A stretch of 64,000 bases of DNA from positions 807,781-871,780 of the forward strand of contig NZ_SNYC01000005.1 in assembly GCF_004362715.1 (NCBI RefSeq), in the 5' to 3' direction. This document shows positions 1 to 8,022 of the stretch, piece after piece. Each line of letters opens with the position of its first letter. Position 1 is the first letter of the stretch. The notes under the pieces were generated by a model. That model saw only the letters and a list, made by a program, of their open reading frames with translations. It ran no database searches and was not told the DNA's origin. The stretch is from Pedobacter metabolipauper. Lineage in GTDB: Bacteria > Bacteroidota > Bacteroidia > Sphingobacteriales > Sphingobacteriaceae. Position numbers and translations under genes: made by a program.

Positions 1-268
1 TAATATTTGCCAGGTTTTCAGCTTCTTTCACACTGGGTGCAGTGATGCGCACATACTCACAGCCAGAATTCACCATCCTGATCGTTTGCTCCACCGTACC
101 TATCGTATTCATGGTATCTGTAGTGGTCATCGACTGGATCCGGATTGGGTTTAAACCACCCATCGGAACGTCACCAATGGTCACCTCCCGGGTTAAGAAT
201 CTAGAATATTGGGTCAGGCTATTACAATAACCCCCATTTAATGCTCTTTGAATAACGGCTTCTTCCAT
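1..268 (-). CDS. ispG: 4-hydroxy-3-methylbut-2-enyl diphosphate synthase (IspG/GcpE), N-terminal part
   Basis: IspG is the iron-sulfur enzyme of the methylerythritol phosphate pathway that turns MEcPP into HMBPP for isoprenoid synthesis. Only the first 89 codons lie in the window; the gene runs off the left edge. The translation starts MEEAVIQRALNGGYCNSLTQ and contains the family hallmarks GDVPMGGLNPIRIQSMTTTD and VRITAPSVKEAENLANI, which form the start of the TIM-barrel domain. The ATG at 268 lies 28 bp after the RDD-family gene, so it is probably the last visible member of the minus-strand operon beginning at 3338. The N-terminal motifs make the assignment secure. The large insertion typical of Bacteroidota IspG would lie outside the window. 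Confidence 0.93.
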   Translation of the reverse strand, partial: MEEAVIQRALNGGYCNSLTQYSRFLTREVTIGDVPMGGLNPIRIQSMTTTDTMNTIGTVEQTIRMVNSGCEYVRITAPSVKEAENLANI

Positions 269-296
269 GACTTAAAATGTAGGACAAAGATAAAGA

Positions 297-914
297 TTAA
301 ATTAATCTATCCTTTATGACCAATGTATTTGCAACGATGTCGTGGAAACATTGTTGCTTTTTATTGAGAAAACTATATAAATATCCTAAAAAAAAGGGAG
401 CTGCAGACAATGCTTTCGCGAAGTTCCGGCCAAAGGAATTGCCCAGTGTAACCGGGTTTCCGGCCAGGTCTGTCACTTTAATATTCATCAGCGCCTTACC
501 CGCAGTAGCCTGCTTTTTACCCGCTTCAGCAATACTGCTATAGATTAATTTAACAATTGGGATAACCGGAAGCCCGGCAACGATAGCCATTATGCGTTCG
601 TTCTGGCCTTCAATTATCAAAAAGCTAAGCAATGCCAGGAGTACAAAAGCAATGGTGATGAAAAAATAATCAATAACGGAAGCCAAAAGCCGCTGGTCAA
701 AAGAAGCAAAATATTGAGGTGCAGTACGCTGGTAAGTAAAACCAAGAAGCTCACGCAGTTCGGCGAACTCGTGAGCTTCTTTATAATCGTCCATCCCCGG
801 TTTTCGAATGAACGTACCGGGACGGATATTTAACGCTTTTAATTGTTCCAGTTGATAGGGCCCTTCGGGTTTCCCATTGATCACAACTGTATATGCTATA
901 TTTTCAGCTTCCAT
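297..914 (-). CDS. GYF_2-RDD membrane protein
   Basis: Small membrane protein of 205 residues with two parts. Residues about 7-58 look like a GYF_2 domain (ending in the GxPEGPYQLEQL pattern and a FIRKPGMDDYKEA segment). Residues about 70-200 form an RDD domain with two hydrophobic helices (about 78-101 and 108-128), the arginine/aspartate pair RLLASVID, and the closing motif QCFHDIVANT. RDD proteins are membrane proteins of mostly unknown function; some have been linked to ion transport. GYF_2 domains are thought to bind peptides. It sits 14 bp downstream of the LiaF-like gene and 28 bp upstream of ispG, so it is probably co-transcribed with both. The domain call is firm; the function is unknown. 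Confidence 0.85.
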   Translation of the reverse strand: MEAENIAYTVVINGKPEGPYQLEQLKALNIRPGTFIRKPGMDDYKEAHEFAELRELLGFTYQRTAPQYFASFDQRLLASVIDYFFITIAFVLLALLSFLIIEGQNERIMAIVAGLPVIPIVKLIYSSIAEAGKKQATAGKALMNIKVTDLAGNPVTLGNSFGRNFAKALSAAPFFLGYLYSFLNKKQQCFHDIVANTLVIKDRLI

Positions 915-928
915 TGCAGCGGACGTAC

Positions 929-1849
929 TTAATAACGCCTCACCTCAAAGCTACTCAATCCGCCGTCTAAATTAATAAATATCTTTTTTGCCGACGTCGC
1001 ATAGTTCGACGTTTCATAGGTACCATCGTCCAGTTTATTGAACCCGCTAAAGTCTTTAGAAGACAATCCGCTTTTCGATTTAATCCGGCATCCCGAACCT
1101 TCCGGCACATTGATCTTCACCTCAGCAACGCCTGTTTTCACATTCACATCTGCAATAGGAAGCAGATCACCAAGCTTAATGTCAAGGGTTGCAGCACCAC
1201 CGTCAAAGTTAAATTCACGCACTTTATACGAAGAAAGATCAAAATCTACTTCTCCGGCACCCATGTTCATGTGGATCTCCCAGTTTGGTGCCTGATTCAG
1301 CTTTAGCTTCACATCATTACCGCCTTCACTCCAGTTGGAGTTGCCTTTCATCTTAAAATTTAAGGTTCTTAAACTATCTGTAAATTCATTTTTTAGGGTA
1401 AACGTACCCCCTCTTTTGCGTACATCGGCAACAATCAGGCTATCCGTAGCTTCTTTCAATTCAAAAGAAGTTCCGCCGCCGGTAATGTTCAATATGGTTT
1501 TAGTAGCTACAGAATCTTCATAAGGCTGGGTAAAGTTCATGTTCTGGTAATCACTATCGTCATGATCACCATTAAAATTTTCAATTTTCCAGGTCCTCTC
1601 TGTCCGTGGCTGCTGGCCCCTTACAAAAAGCACAGCGAGCGTAATCACCAGGATTCCTAAAGATATGATTCCGCCCAACTGCGATTTACTGCGGTTAAAC
1701 AAAATATTTATACCGGCAATGATTAAAAATATCGGCCAGAATCGCCAAACGCTCGTCCAGTAAAAATCAATGATATTAAAATTCTCCAAAAGAAGCACAC
1801 CGCCTATAAAAAGCAGTACAATACCCCACATGATTCTCTCTAGCTTCAT
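929..1849 (-). CDS. LiaF-like membrane protein (LiaI/LiaF-type N-terminus, beta C-terminus)
   Basis: 306-residue protein. Three hydrophobic helices lie near residues 7-25, 35-52 and 58-76, in the LiaI/LiaF-like arrangement with the repeated GGVLLLENFN and WPIFLIIAG motifs. A long beta-rich part follows (about 100-306), ending in INLDGGLSSFEVRRY, typical of the toastrack-type domain of LiaF/DUF2154 proteins. In Firmicutes LiaF damps an envelope-stress two-component system; here there is no neighbouring histidine kinase, so the role is open. Its start overlaps the stop of the upstream PspC gene by 4 bp (ATGA), which indicates translational coupling. The pair PspC-LiaF suggests a shared job in sensing the state of the membrane. 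Confidence 0.82.
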   Translation of the reverse strand: MKLERIMWGIVLLFIGGVLLLENFNIIDFYWTSVWRFWPIFLIIAGINILFNRSKSQLGGIISLGILVITLAVLFVRGQQPRTERTWKIENFNGDHDDSDYQNMNFTQPYEDSVATKTILNITGGGTSFELKEATDSLIVADVRKRGGTFTLKNEFTDSLRTLNFKMKGNSNWSEGGNDVKLKLNQAPNWEIHMNMGAGEVDFDLSSYKVREFNFDGGAATLDIKLGDLLPIADVNVKTGVAEVKINVPEGSGCRIKSKSGLSSKDFSGFNKLDDGTYETSNYATSAKKIFINLDGGLSSFEVRRY

Positions 1850-2631
1850 GATATGTCTTTTTTAGTAAAACGATCGTCTATTTTATTTCCTTCAGTACCT
1901 GTATTTTGCGAAGTTCCCTCATCTGTTGCCGGAGGTATTGGGCCATCTGTTACGGGAGCATCCGTTACCGGGCTGTGTGTTACCGGAACAGCTGGTGTTT
2001 GAGTTACCGGGGTAACCGGATCTGTAACCGGTGTTACAGGATCATTTCCGGAAGGCACTACGGGTTCGGGTTCAACAGGGTTTTCCTGTTGTCTTTTCCA
2101 GTCTTCCCAGGCACTGTTTCCTTTTGATTTTAACAGGAAACTTAATCCAATGGCTACGAAAATAAGCGGCCACAGTTTTCCAAGGCTAAACCAAAATGGA
2201 ACGAAGTGAAATTCATCCATTAAAAAATATAAACCAATCACCAGCAGAAATAATCCCCCAACGGTACGCCCGGTTTGATTGTTCTTTTGATAAGGTTTAA
2301 ACTCATCTTGCTTTTTGAATGCCCCAAAACCACCATCATTAACCGTTGATGAAACGGGTGGTTGTGTAAATGGATTTGACGACTGAAAAGGGTTTGGGTT
2401 CCCTTTATAAAAATCATTAAATTTTGAAAACCGCTTTGCCGGGTCATAATTTACAGGTACCACGATCCACATGACCAAATACACTAAAATTCCAGTTCCA
2501 ACCAAAAATATGGTAGAAAGAACAAACAACAACCTCACTATAGTTACATCAATTTCCATGTATTCTGCAATGCCGGATGAAACCCCGGCAACTACCTTTT
2601 CATGCTCATTTCTAAATAATCTCTTGTCCAT
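1846..2631 (-). CDS. PspC domain protein with Pro/Val/Thr-rich tail
   Basis: 261 residues. Residues 3-58 form a classic PspC domain (KRLFRNEHEKVVAGVSSGIA, then one membrane helix ending VMWIVVP). A linker follows, then a second membrane region at about 124-170 built like the LiaI/LiaF helices (GGLFLLVIGLYFLMDEF, LWPLIFVAIGLSFLL). The tail from about 187 is low-complexity, with repeated PVT motifs (DPVTPVTDPVTPVT and variants). PspC proteins take part in phage-shock-type membrane stress responses. The gene is 17 bp after the SDR gene and overlaps the LiaF-like gene by 4 bp. The PspC assignment is strong; the repetitive tail has no known role. Confidence 0.87.
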   Translation of the reverse strand: MDKRLFRNEHEKVVAGVSSGIAEYMEIDVTIVRLLFVLSTIFLVGTGILVYLVMWIVVPVNYDPAKRFSKFNDFYKGNPNPFQSSNPFTQPPVSSTVNDGGFGAFKKQDEFKPYQKNNQTGRTVGGLFLLVIGLYFLMDEFHFVPFWFSLGKLWPLIFVAIGLSFLLKSKGNSAWEDWKRQQENPVEPEPVVPSGNDPVTPVTDPVTPVTQTPAVPVTHSPVTDAPVTDGPIPPATDEGTSQNTGTEGNKIDDRFTKKDIS

Positions 2632-2648
2632 GACTATATCCTCCTGTT

Positions 2649-3338
2649 TTAAAAATGTATTGGTTTGATCGTTACCTCATCAACATTTACGCCATTACTT
2701 AAATTTAAGATGGAATAAATGGTATTGGCTATATCTTCCGGCTGAACAAAACGATCGGCAGGAATTTCTGTGCCCTGCCATGAAGATGTCAATGTTGATC
2801 CCGGCAGGATAGCGGTTACCTTTACGTTGTATTTTGATAACTCATTCCTAAATACATGATTAAGACTAAGCAAGGCTGCTTTAGTTACACTATAACCGCC
2901 AGCATTTTCTACAACGATTTTACTGGCTACGGAGCAAATGTTAAAAATATGTCCTGAACGGCTGTCACGCATCATTTTACCGAAAAATTTCGAGCAATAA
3001 TAAGCAGCATAAAGGTTCAGTTTTACCTGGTTTTCAAACTGATCGTCTTCCTCATCCAGAATAGAACCCTGCAGGTACATGCCCGCATTGTTGACCAGAA
3101 TATCAGCCGTTGGCATTTCCTGCTGCACTGCATCGCAGAACGCATACACCTCGCTTTTAATGCCGCAATCTGCGGGAAAGGTTAGTATGCGCACACCCGT
3201 ATATTCAAGGCTGGCTTTAAAGGCTTCCAATTCCTGACTGCTCCTGGAACAAACAGCCAGATCATAGCCATTTTCAGCAAGCTTAATGGCCACCGCTTTT
3301 CCAATGCCTTTAGTTGCACCCGTTATAATTGCATTCAT
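2649..3338 (-). CDS. Short-chain dehydrogenase/reductase (SDR)
   Basis: Classical SDR of 229 residues. The NAD(P)-binding motif TGATKGIG spans residues 6-13, NNAG spans 83-86, a candidate catalytic serine is at 136 or 139, and the YxxxK pair is Y149 and K153. The protein is on the short side for the family but complete. Substrate cannot be read from the sequence; 3-ketoacyl reductase-like and sepiapterin reductase-like enzymes share this layout. It is the first gene of the minus-strand run SDR-PspC-LiaF-RDD-ispG, divergent from the MlaE gene. A terminator-like hairpin lies in its leader. Confidence 0.88.
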   Translation of the reverse strand: MNAIITGATKGIGKAVAIKLAENGYDLAVCSRSSQELEAFKASLEYTGVRILTFPADCGIKSEVYAFCDAVQQEMPTADILVNNAGMYLQGSILDEEDDQFENQVKLNLYAAYYCSKFFGKMMRDSRSGHIFNICSVASKIVVENAGGYSVTKAALLSLNHVFRNELSKYNVKVTAILPGSTLTSSWQGTEIPADRFVQPEDIANTIYSILNLSNGVNVDEVTIKPIHF

Positions 3339-3375
3339 ATTTTAATTGAATTTACTATACAATAATACAAAAAAG

Positions 3376-3400
3376 GGCTGCATCACAAAACTTTGCAGCC
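3376..3400 (-). other. Terminator-like hairpin in SDR leader
   Basis: GGCTGCA (3376-3382) pairs with TGCAGCC (3394-3400). Read on the minus strand, the stem is followed by CCTTTTTTG, as in an intrinsic terminator, yet no minus-strand gene lies upstream. It therefore sits in the leader of the SDR operon and could be an attenuator or the end of a small RNA. Only the sequence symmetry supports it. Confidence 0.35.
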
Positions 3401-3495
3401 AAAGATTTGTTAGAAAAGTCTGTACCACATTTTTCAACTTTTTATTGTTTCTTTGTAGTAATATTGCGTAAGTACCCATAGCTAATTTTTCAAGC

Positions 3496-4230
3496 ATGAA
3501 TTTCACCAACTTTGGCAAGTACCTCCTTTTATTGAAAGCGGTATTCAGACGGCCAGAAAAATTTAAAATATATCTGAAAGCCATTTTTAAACAAATGGAT
3601 TTTATTGGCGTTGGATCCATGGGTTTAATTGCGATCATTTCTACCTTTATTGGTGCAGTAATGACCCTCCAGATTGCGTTCCAGCTGGTTAGTGATTTTA
3701 TTCCAAAAACCATTATTGGTTCTGTAAACAGGGACTCCAGCATCCTGGAACTGAGTCCAACCATCAGTGCAATCGTACTGGCCGGTAAGATCGGATCTGC
3801 CATCTCCTCAGAGATCGGAACCATGCGTGTGAGTGAGCAGATCGATGCCCTGGAGATCATGGGAATTAACTCCCCGGGATACCTGATCCTGCCAAAGATC
3901 ATTGCCGGAATTACCATGGTTCCTTTGTTGGTGATCATGTCTATGTTTTTAAGCATTACCGGCGGATATATTGGCGGAACCTTATCAGGAGCAGTATCCC
4001 CGGCAGAATATATTGAAGGTATTACCACAGACTTTAACCCCTATACCATCGTTGTAGCCCTGGTTAAAGCATTCGTATTTGGTTTCATCATTACTTCCGT
4101 TCCAGCGTATGAAGGCTTTTATGTAAAAGGCGGCGCACTGGAAGTTGCACAGGCAAGTACCCGTGCAGTTGTGGTTAGCTGTATTACCATTTTAGCCTGT
4201 GATTACATCGTTACCCAGTTATTATTATGA
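3496..4230 (+). CDS. mlaE: MlaE-family ABC transporter permease
   Basis: Permease of the MlaE family, which moves phospholipids between inner and outer membranes together with an MlaF ATPase and an MCE protein. The 244 residues hold about five hydrophobic segments. The family signature around SEIGTMRVSEQIDALEIMGI (roughly residues 113-132) forms the coupling region. The stop overlaps the start of the ATPase gene by 4 bp (ATGA), so the two are translated together. No MCE-domain (MlaD) gene follows, so that partner must be encoded elsewhere. Family assignment is firm. The transported lipid and direction are inferred from the family. Confidence 0.93.
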   Translation: MNFTNFGKYLLLLKAVFRRPEKFKIYLKAIFKQMDFIGVGSMGLIAIISTFIGAVMTLQIAFQLVSDFIPKTIIGSVNRDSSILELSPTISAIVLAGKIGSAISSEIGTMRVSEQIDALEIMGINSPGYLILPKIIAGITMVPLLVIMSMFLSITGGYIGGTLSGAVSPAEYIEGITTDFNPYTIVVALVKAFVFGFIITSVPAYEGFYVKGGALEVAQASTRAVVVSCITILACDYIVTQLLL

Positions 4231-4979
4231 TCGAAATTAAAGACATTCACAAATCATTTGGCGACAATGAAGTGCTTCAGGGAATCTCCGGAAAATTTGA
4301 AGCTGGCGTAACGAACCTGATCATTGGCGGTTCAGGATCTGGTAAAACGACCTTGTTAAAATGTATGATTGGTCTGCATCATCCGGAAGAAGGAAGTGTT
4401 ACCTATGACGACCGCGAATTCACCACCATGAATTTTGAAGAAAAGATCGACATCCGTAAAGAGATCGGTATGCTTTTCCAGGGATCAGCACTTTTTGATT
4501 CCATGACCGTTGAGGAAAACATCATGTTCCCACTGAACATGTTTACAGAACAAAGCCATAAAGAAAAGCTGGACCGTGTAAACTTCTGCCTGGAGCGGGT
4601 AAACCTGGAAGGTAAAAATAAATTGTTCCCGGCAGAGTTATCCGGCGGGATGAAAAAAAGGGTAGGTATTGCAAGGGCAATTGCCATGAACCCTAAATAC
4701 CTGTTTGTTGATGAACCCAATTCAGGCCTTGATCCTAAAACATCAATTGTTATTGATGAACTGATCAAAGAACTGACTGAAGAATACAATACCACAACCA
4801 TTGTCGTTACCCACGATATGAACTCCGTAATGGGAATTGGTGATTACATCATCTTTCTTCATGAAGGAAAGAAATTCTGGGAAGGCTCCAACAAAGAAAT
4901 TGCCCGCACCGACGTTCAAGAACTAAATGATTTTGTTTTTGCCAGCCGCTTCATGAAAGCTGCCAAAGGGAAATTTTAA
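4227..4979 (+). CDS. mlaF: MlaF-type ABC transporter ATP-binding protein
   Basis: 250-residue ABC ATPase with all motifs intact: Walker A GGSGSGKTT (34-42), Q-loop glutamine 85, signature LSGGM (138-142), Walker B LFVDEP (159-164) and H-loop histidine 196. The LSGGMKKRVGIARAIA form of the signature is typical of MlaF/Ttg2A rather than of sugar importers. It overlaps the permease gene by 4 bp and is followed after 15 bp by an RNA methyltransferase gene, probably in the same transcript. It powers lipid transport by the MlaE permease at the inner face of the cytoplasmic membrane. Confidence 0.93.
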   Translation: MIEIKDIHKSFGDNEVLQGISGKFEAGVTNLIIGGSGSGKTTLLKCMIGLHHPEEGSVTYDDREFTTMNFEEKIDIRKEIGMLFQGSALFDSMTVEENIMFPLNMFTEQSHKEKLDRVNFCLERVNLEGKNKLFPAELSGGMKKRVGIARAIAMNPKYLFVDEPNSGLDPKTSIVIDELIKELTEEYNTTTIVVTHDMNSVMGIGDYIIFLHEGKKFWEGSNKEIARTDVQELNDFVFASRFMKAAKGKF

Positions 4980-4994
4980 TAACATCCGAATTTT

Positions 4995-5879
4995 ATGATA
5001 AGCCTGTTAACACCCACACACTGGAAAGATTATGAGTTGATTGATTGTGGTGATTTTGAAAAGTTAGAACGTTTCGGTAACCTGGTCCTATGCCGGCCGG
5101 AGCCGCAAGCGGTATGGAAAAAAACTTTTTCCGATCAGGACTGGAAAAAACAAACGCACATCCGTTTTAAAGGCAGGTCAGCAACCTCCGGAGAATGGAT
5201 CAAAAGCTCCGCCCACCTGCCGGACCGCTGGAATGTGGAATATAAAAATGATGATGTTACGATCAATTTACGCTTAGGTCTTACTTCCTTTAAACATGTT
5301 GGTGTTTTTCCGGAGCAGGCTGTAAACTGGGATTATATCTCCTCCTCGATAAAAAAATTCAAAAGTCCGGTTCCCAAAGTACTAAACCTGTTCGCTTATA
5401 CCGGAGCAGCCTCACTAATTGCAAAAGCAGCAGGAGCAGACACCACGCACGTAGATTCCATCAAACAGGTAGTGAACTGGGCCAATGAAAACCAGGAATT
5501 GTCTAAACTAAAAGATGTACGCTGGGTAGTAGAAGATGCGTTAAAATTTGTAAAAAGGGAATTAAAGCGAGGTAAAAAATACAATGGGATCATTTTAGAT
5601 CCGCCTGCATTTGGTCACGGGCCAAATGGGGAGAAATGGAAACTGGAAGACCATATCCAGGAAATGATGCAGGATGTGGTACAGCTTTTGGATGAAGAAG
5701 AACACTTCCTGATCTTAAATACCTACTCCCTGGGCTTTTCATCAGTGATTGTAGAAAACCTGATCAGAACCTCATTCCCGCAGGTACAGAACCTGGAAAC
5801 GGGTGAATTGTATCTACAGGCTACCTCGGGCATTAAATTGCCATTGGGCGTATTTGGAAAATTCAATACCTTTAAATAA
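4995..5879 (+). CDS. Class I SAM-dependent methyltransferase, RlmI/RlmK-like
   Basis: 294-residue Rossmann methyltransferase. The SAM-binding motif I is NLFAYTGAAS (131-140), and DPPAFG (202-207) is the motif IV found in the RlmI/RlmK group, which methylates 23S rRNA. Compared with E. coli RlmI the PUA domain is missing; the first 110 residues instead carry a beta-rich segment typical of the shorter Bacteroidota forms. The catalytic-cysteine motif of m5C enzymes is not obvious, so the modified base cannot be assigned. The gene is 15 bp after mlaF and likely ends that transcript. Confidence 0.82.
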   Translation: MISLLTPTHWKDYELIDCGDFEKLERFGNLVLCRPEPQAVWKKTFSDQDWKKQTHIRFKGRSATSGEWIKSSAHLPDRWNVEYKNDDVTINLRLGLTSFKHVGVFPEQAVNWDYISSSIKKFKSPVPKVLNLFAYTGAASLIAKAAGADTTHVDSIKQVVNWANENQELSKLKDVRWVVEDALKFVKRELKRGKKYNGIILDPPAFGHGPNGEKWKLEDHIQEMMQDVVQLLDEEEHFLILNTYSLGFSSVIVENLIRTSFPQVQNLETGELYLQATSGIKLPLGVFGKFNTFK

Positions 5880-6002
5880 TCAGTTACCCTCATTTGGTTC
5901 TGACGGTTTCAGACAGGATGGTCTAATTAAACGGAATTATCTCCAGGTACCATTTAGCCTGGCCGCATCAAATCGCAGCATGATATCATAATTAGACAAA
6001 AT

Positions 6003-6030
6003 AAGGCGCCGGGGCCTAATCCGACGCCTT
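6003..6030 (-). terminator. Intrinsic terminator of the haem locus
   Basis: AAGGCGCCGG (6003-6012) and CCGACGCCTT (6021-6030) form a 10-bp stem with one mismatch and an 8-nt loop. On the minus strand the stem is followed by ATTTTGT. It lies about 73 bp beyond the hmuS stop and probably ends the haem transcript. Confidence 0.6.
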
Positions 6031-6102
6031 CTAAACACACTTAGAGCCAGTAACACCTCACTGCCTAAGTTTCTTTCGCTGTCAGTTTAGCCGGATAAAC
6101 CG

Positions 6103-7131
6103 TTAAACCAGTACAGCCAGTTCATTGGCGATCATTCTCCAGTCTTCATTTTCAGGAATACCTGGTTTACGTTTTCCGAAGAACTGAACAATGATATTTC
6201 CTTCCGCATCAAATACCTCGATGCTGGTAACATAACCATCATCAGTTGGTTTTTTAACCAGCCAGATCGACGCAATTCCATCCATACGCAAGTGCATATT
6301 AAATTCCGGATCAAGTACATTGAACCACGGACCGGTTTCCAGGATCTTTTTGATCAGGCCCGTATGGATCTGGATACAGCCTGCGCTGGATACAAAGACC
6401 ATAATTTCCAGGTCTGTTACCGAGATCTTCGTTAAAATTGCTTTCAGCGATTCCAGGCTGATCTGAGCAGCATGTCCTTCCGGAGCCAGACGCAATGCCT
6501 GGGTACGGGTTAACCCATACTTACGGATCAGGCCATGAAAATCATGCGTATCCTTTAATGCGAGCCAGCCTGCTTTAAACGCATCAACATCTGCTTCAGC
6601 ATCCGGTTTTTCTGTAACAATAGCTTTTTCCGTATTAATTTCCAGTGTTCTGTGTTGATCTTCTGCAGTATATTTTTCTACCAAGGCGGTATATGCAGCT
6701 TCATCACTGGTATCAGTCAGGTAAATTTTATGAAGAGCAACGCCATCCTTACCAAAGAACTGCAAACTCTTACGTCCGTTTTCGTCAACGGCAAAACCGG
6801 ATTTCCACTGACCCATGAACAGCCTTAAATCAATATCCGGGTTGACGGCCAATCCCATAGCGCCATCAAAGGTTACTTTTTTATAAATACCTTTACGCTC
6901 ATGTACACAATGGTCATTGCGGGTTAATCCCATCACATAACCAATGCCTTCAATTTCTTTTAAAATTTCCTTGAACTGGTCTTGTAAACGGATCGCCGTC
7001 TCCCCTACCGATGTGGCTATTAATTCGGCTTCAGTAGTGCCCATTTGTTTAGCCGCATCCCTGATGCGAAGTTTTGGGTTTTCTAATTTAAAAGACTCCC
7101 ATTGGCTTTTTAAATCTAATGTCTTTTCCAT
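6103..7131 (-). CDS. hmuS: Haemin-degrading factor (HemS/ChuS family)
   Basis: Cytoplasmic haem-handling protein that binds imported haem and, in relatives, cleaves it to release iron. The 342 residues make two tandem HemS/ChuX domains: the first carries LTRNDHCVHERKGIY, the second ends in GNIIVQFFGKRKPGIPENED, both typical. I chose ATG 7131 (MEKTLDLKSQ...) because family alignments begin there and AAGGA lies just upstream; an ATG 45 bp earlier (7176) adds a charged stretch of no family resemblance. It is the last gene of the haem locus, 90 bp after hmuV. A terminator hairpin follows. Confidence 0.9.
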   Translation of the reverse strand: MEKTLDLKSQWESFKLENPKLRIRDAAKQMGTTEAELIATSVGETAIRLQDQFKEILKEIEGIGYVMGLTRNDHCVHERKGIYKKVTFDGAMGLAVNPDIDLRLFMGQWKSGFAVDENGRKSLQFFGKDGVALHKIYLTDTSDEAAYTALVEKYTAEDQHRTLEINTEKAIVTEKPDAEADVDAFKAGWLALKDTHDFHGLIRKYGLTRTQALRLAPEGHAAQISLESLKAILTKISVTDLEIMVFVSSAGCIQIHTGLIKKILETGPWFNVLDPEFNMHLRMDGIASIWLVKKPTDDGYVTSIEVFDAEGNIIVQFFGKRKPGIPENEDWRMIANELAVLV

Positions 7132-7221
7132 ATCCTTAATTTTAATATTTATATTTTCAACAACTATTTTACCCATTTAAGCAGGCCATCGTACTGAGAA
7201 TGTCTGTTCCGGATCCTTATA

Positions 7222-8022
7222 TTACATACCCTGCATGTGCGGGGATGCTGCAGCAGCAGGAAACACAAGCGGGCAATCGTAATCTTCACTTGCCATCAAT
7301 TTCACTTTAATGTTAAACGTCAGCTCTATATTCCCGGTATTGATCACACTTAATGGTGTTCCATCTGCCACCTTTTTACCATTTTTGAGCATGATGATCT
7401 GATCTGCGAAGCGGGATGCAAAATTGATGTCATGCAAAATACAGATCACCGTATATCCGCGGTCGGCCATACTGCGCGCCAGCACCATGATCTGCTGCTG
7501 GTACTGCAGATCTAAACCATTGGTGGGCTCATCCAGGAACAAACAGGCATTTGGGTTATCGTAGATCTGGGCAATTACACGGGCAAGCTGTACACGTTGC
7601 TGCTCTCCGCCAGATAAGGTATTGTAATCCCGCCCAGCCAAATGGGTAATGCCTGTTTCTATCATCACCTGCTTCAATACCTCATGATCATGTAATCCGG
7701 GCTGCTGGTCAAAATGAACATACCTGCCCATCATCACCAGTTCTTCCACTAAAAATGAAACAGAAAGGGTATTGTGCTGCTGAAGCACGGCCCTGGTCTT
7801 AGCCAGATCAGTAAGGCTGTAAGCGGTAATGGCCTTATCGTTGATAAATACCTCGCCCTGATCGGGCTTAATGTCGCGGCACAGCAATTTCATCAGCGTC
7901 GTCTTACCCGCACCATTTGCACCCAGAACGGCAAGCAGCTCCCCTTTCTTCACGTCAAAGCTCAGGTTATCTACTAAATTCCGTTTTCCGGCTTTAAAGG
8001 TCAGGTTTCTTACTTTGATCAT
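7222..8022 (-). CDS. hmuV: Haem ABC transporter ATP-binding protein (HmuV)
   Basis: 266-residue ATPase of the FecCDE/BtuCD importer class. Walker A GANGAGKTT (34-42), signature LSGGE (136-140) and Walker B LFLDEP (161-166) are intact. The start overlaps the permease stop by 4 bp (ATGA). Position between the FecCD-type permease and the haemin-degrading factor fixes haem as the probable cargo. The long C-terminal tail after about residue 235 is usual for HmuV. Confidence 0.93.
   Translation of the reverse strand: MIKVRNLTFKAGKRNLVDNLSFDVKKGELLAVLGANGAGKTTLMKLLCRDIKPDQGEVFINDKAITAYSLTDLAKTRAVLQQHNTLSVSFLVEELVMMGRYVHFDQQPGLHDHEVLKQVMIETGITHLAGRDYNTLSGGEQQRVQLARVIAQIYDNPNACLFLDEPTNGLDLQYQQQIMVLARSMADRGYTVICILHDINFASRFADQIIMLKNGKKVADGTPLSVINTGNIELTFNIKVKLMASEDYDCPLVFPAAAASPHMQGM

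Noticed and set aside
42..230. 62-codon plus-strand open frame at the left edge
   Set aside because: Antisense to the ispG fragment, whose translation is a clear family match.
3342..4028. 228-codon open frame on the minus strand
   Set aside because: Lies entirely antisense to the strong MlaE gene and has no family resemblance; its length follows from the codon usage of the real gene.
7132..7176. Longer N-terminus for the haemin-degrading factor
   Set aside because: The extra 15 residues are not seen in the family and the ATG at 7131 has a better context.
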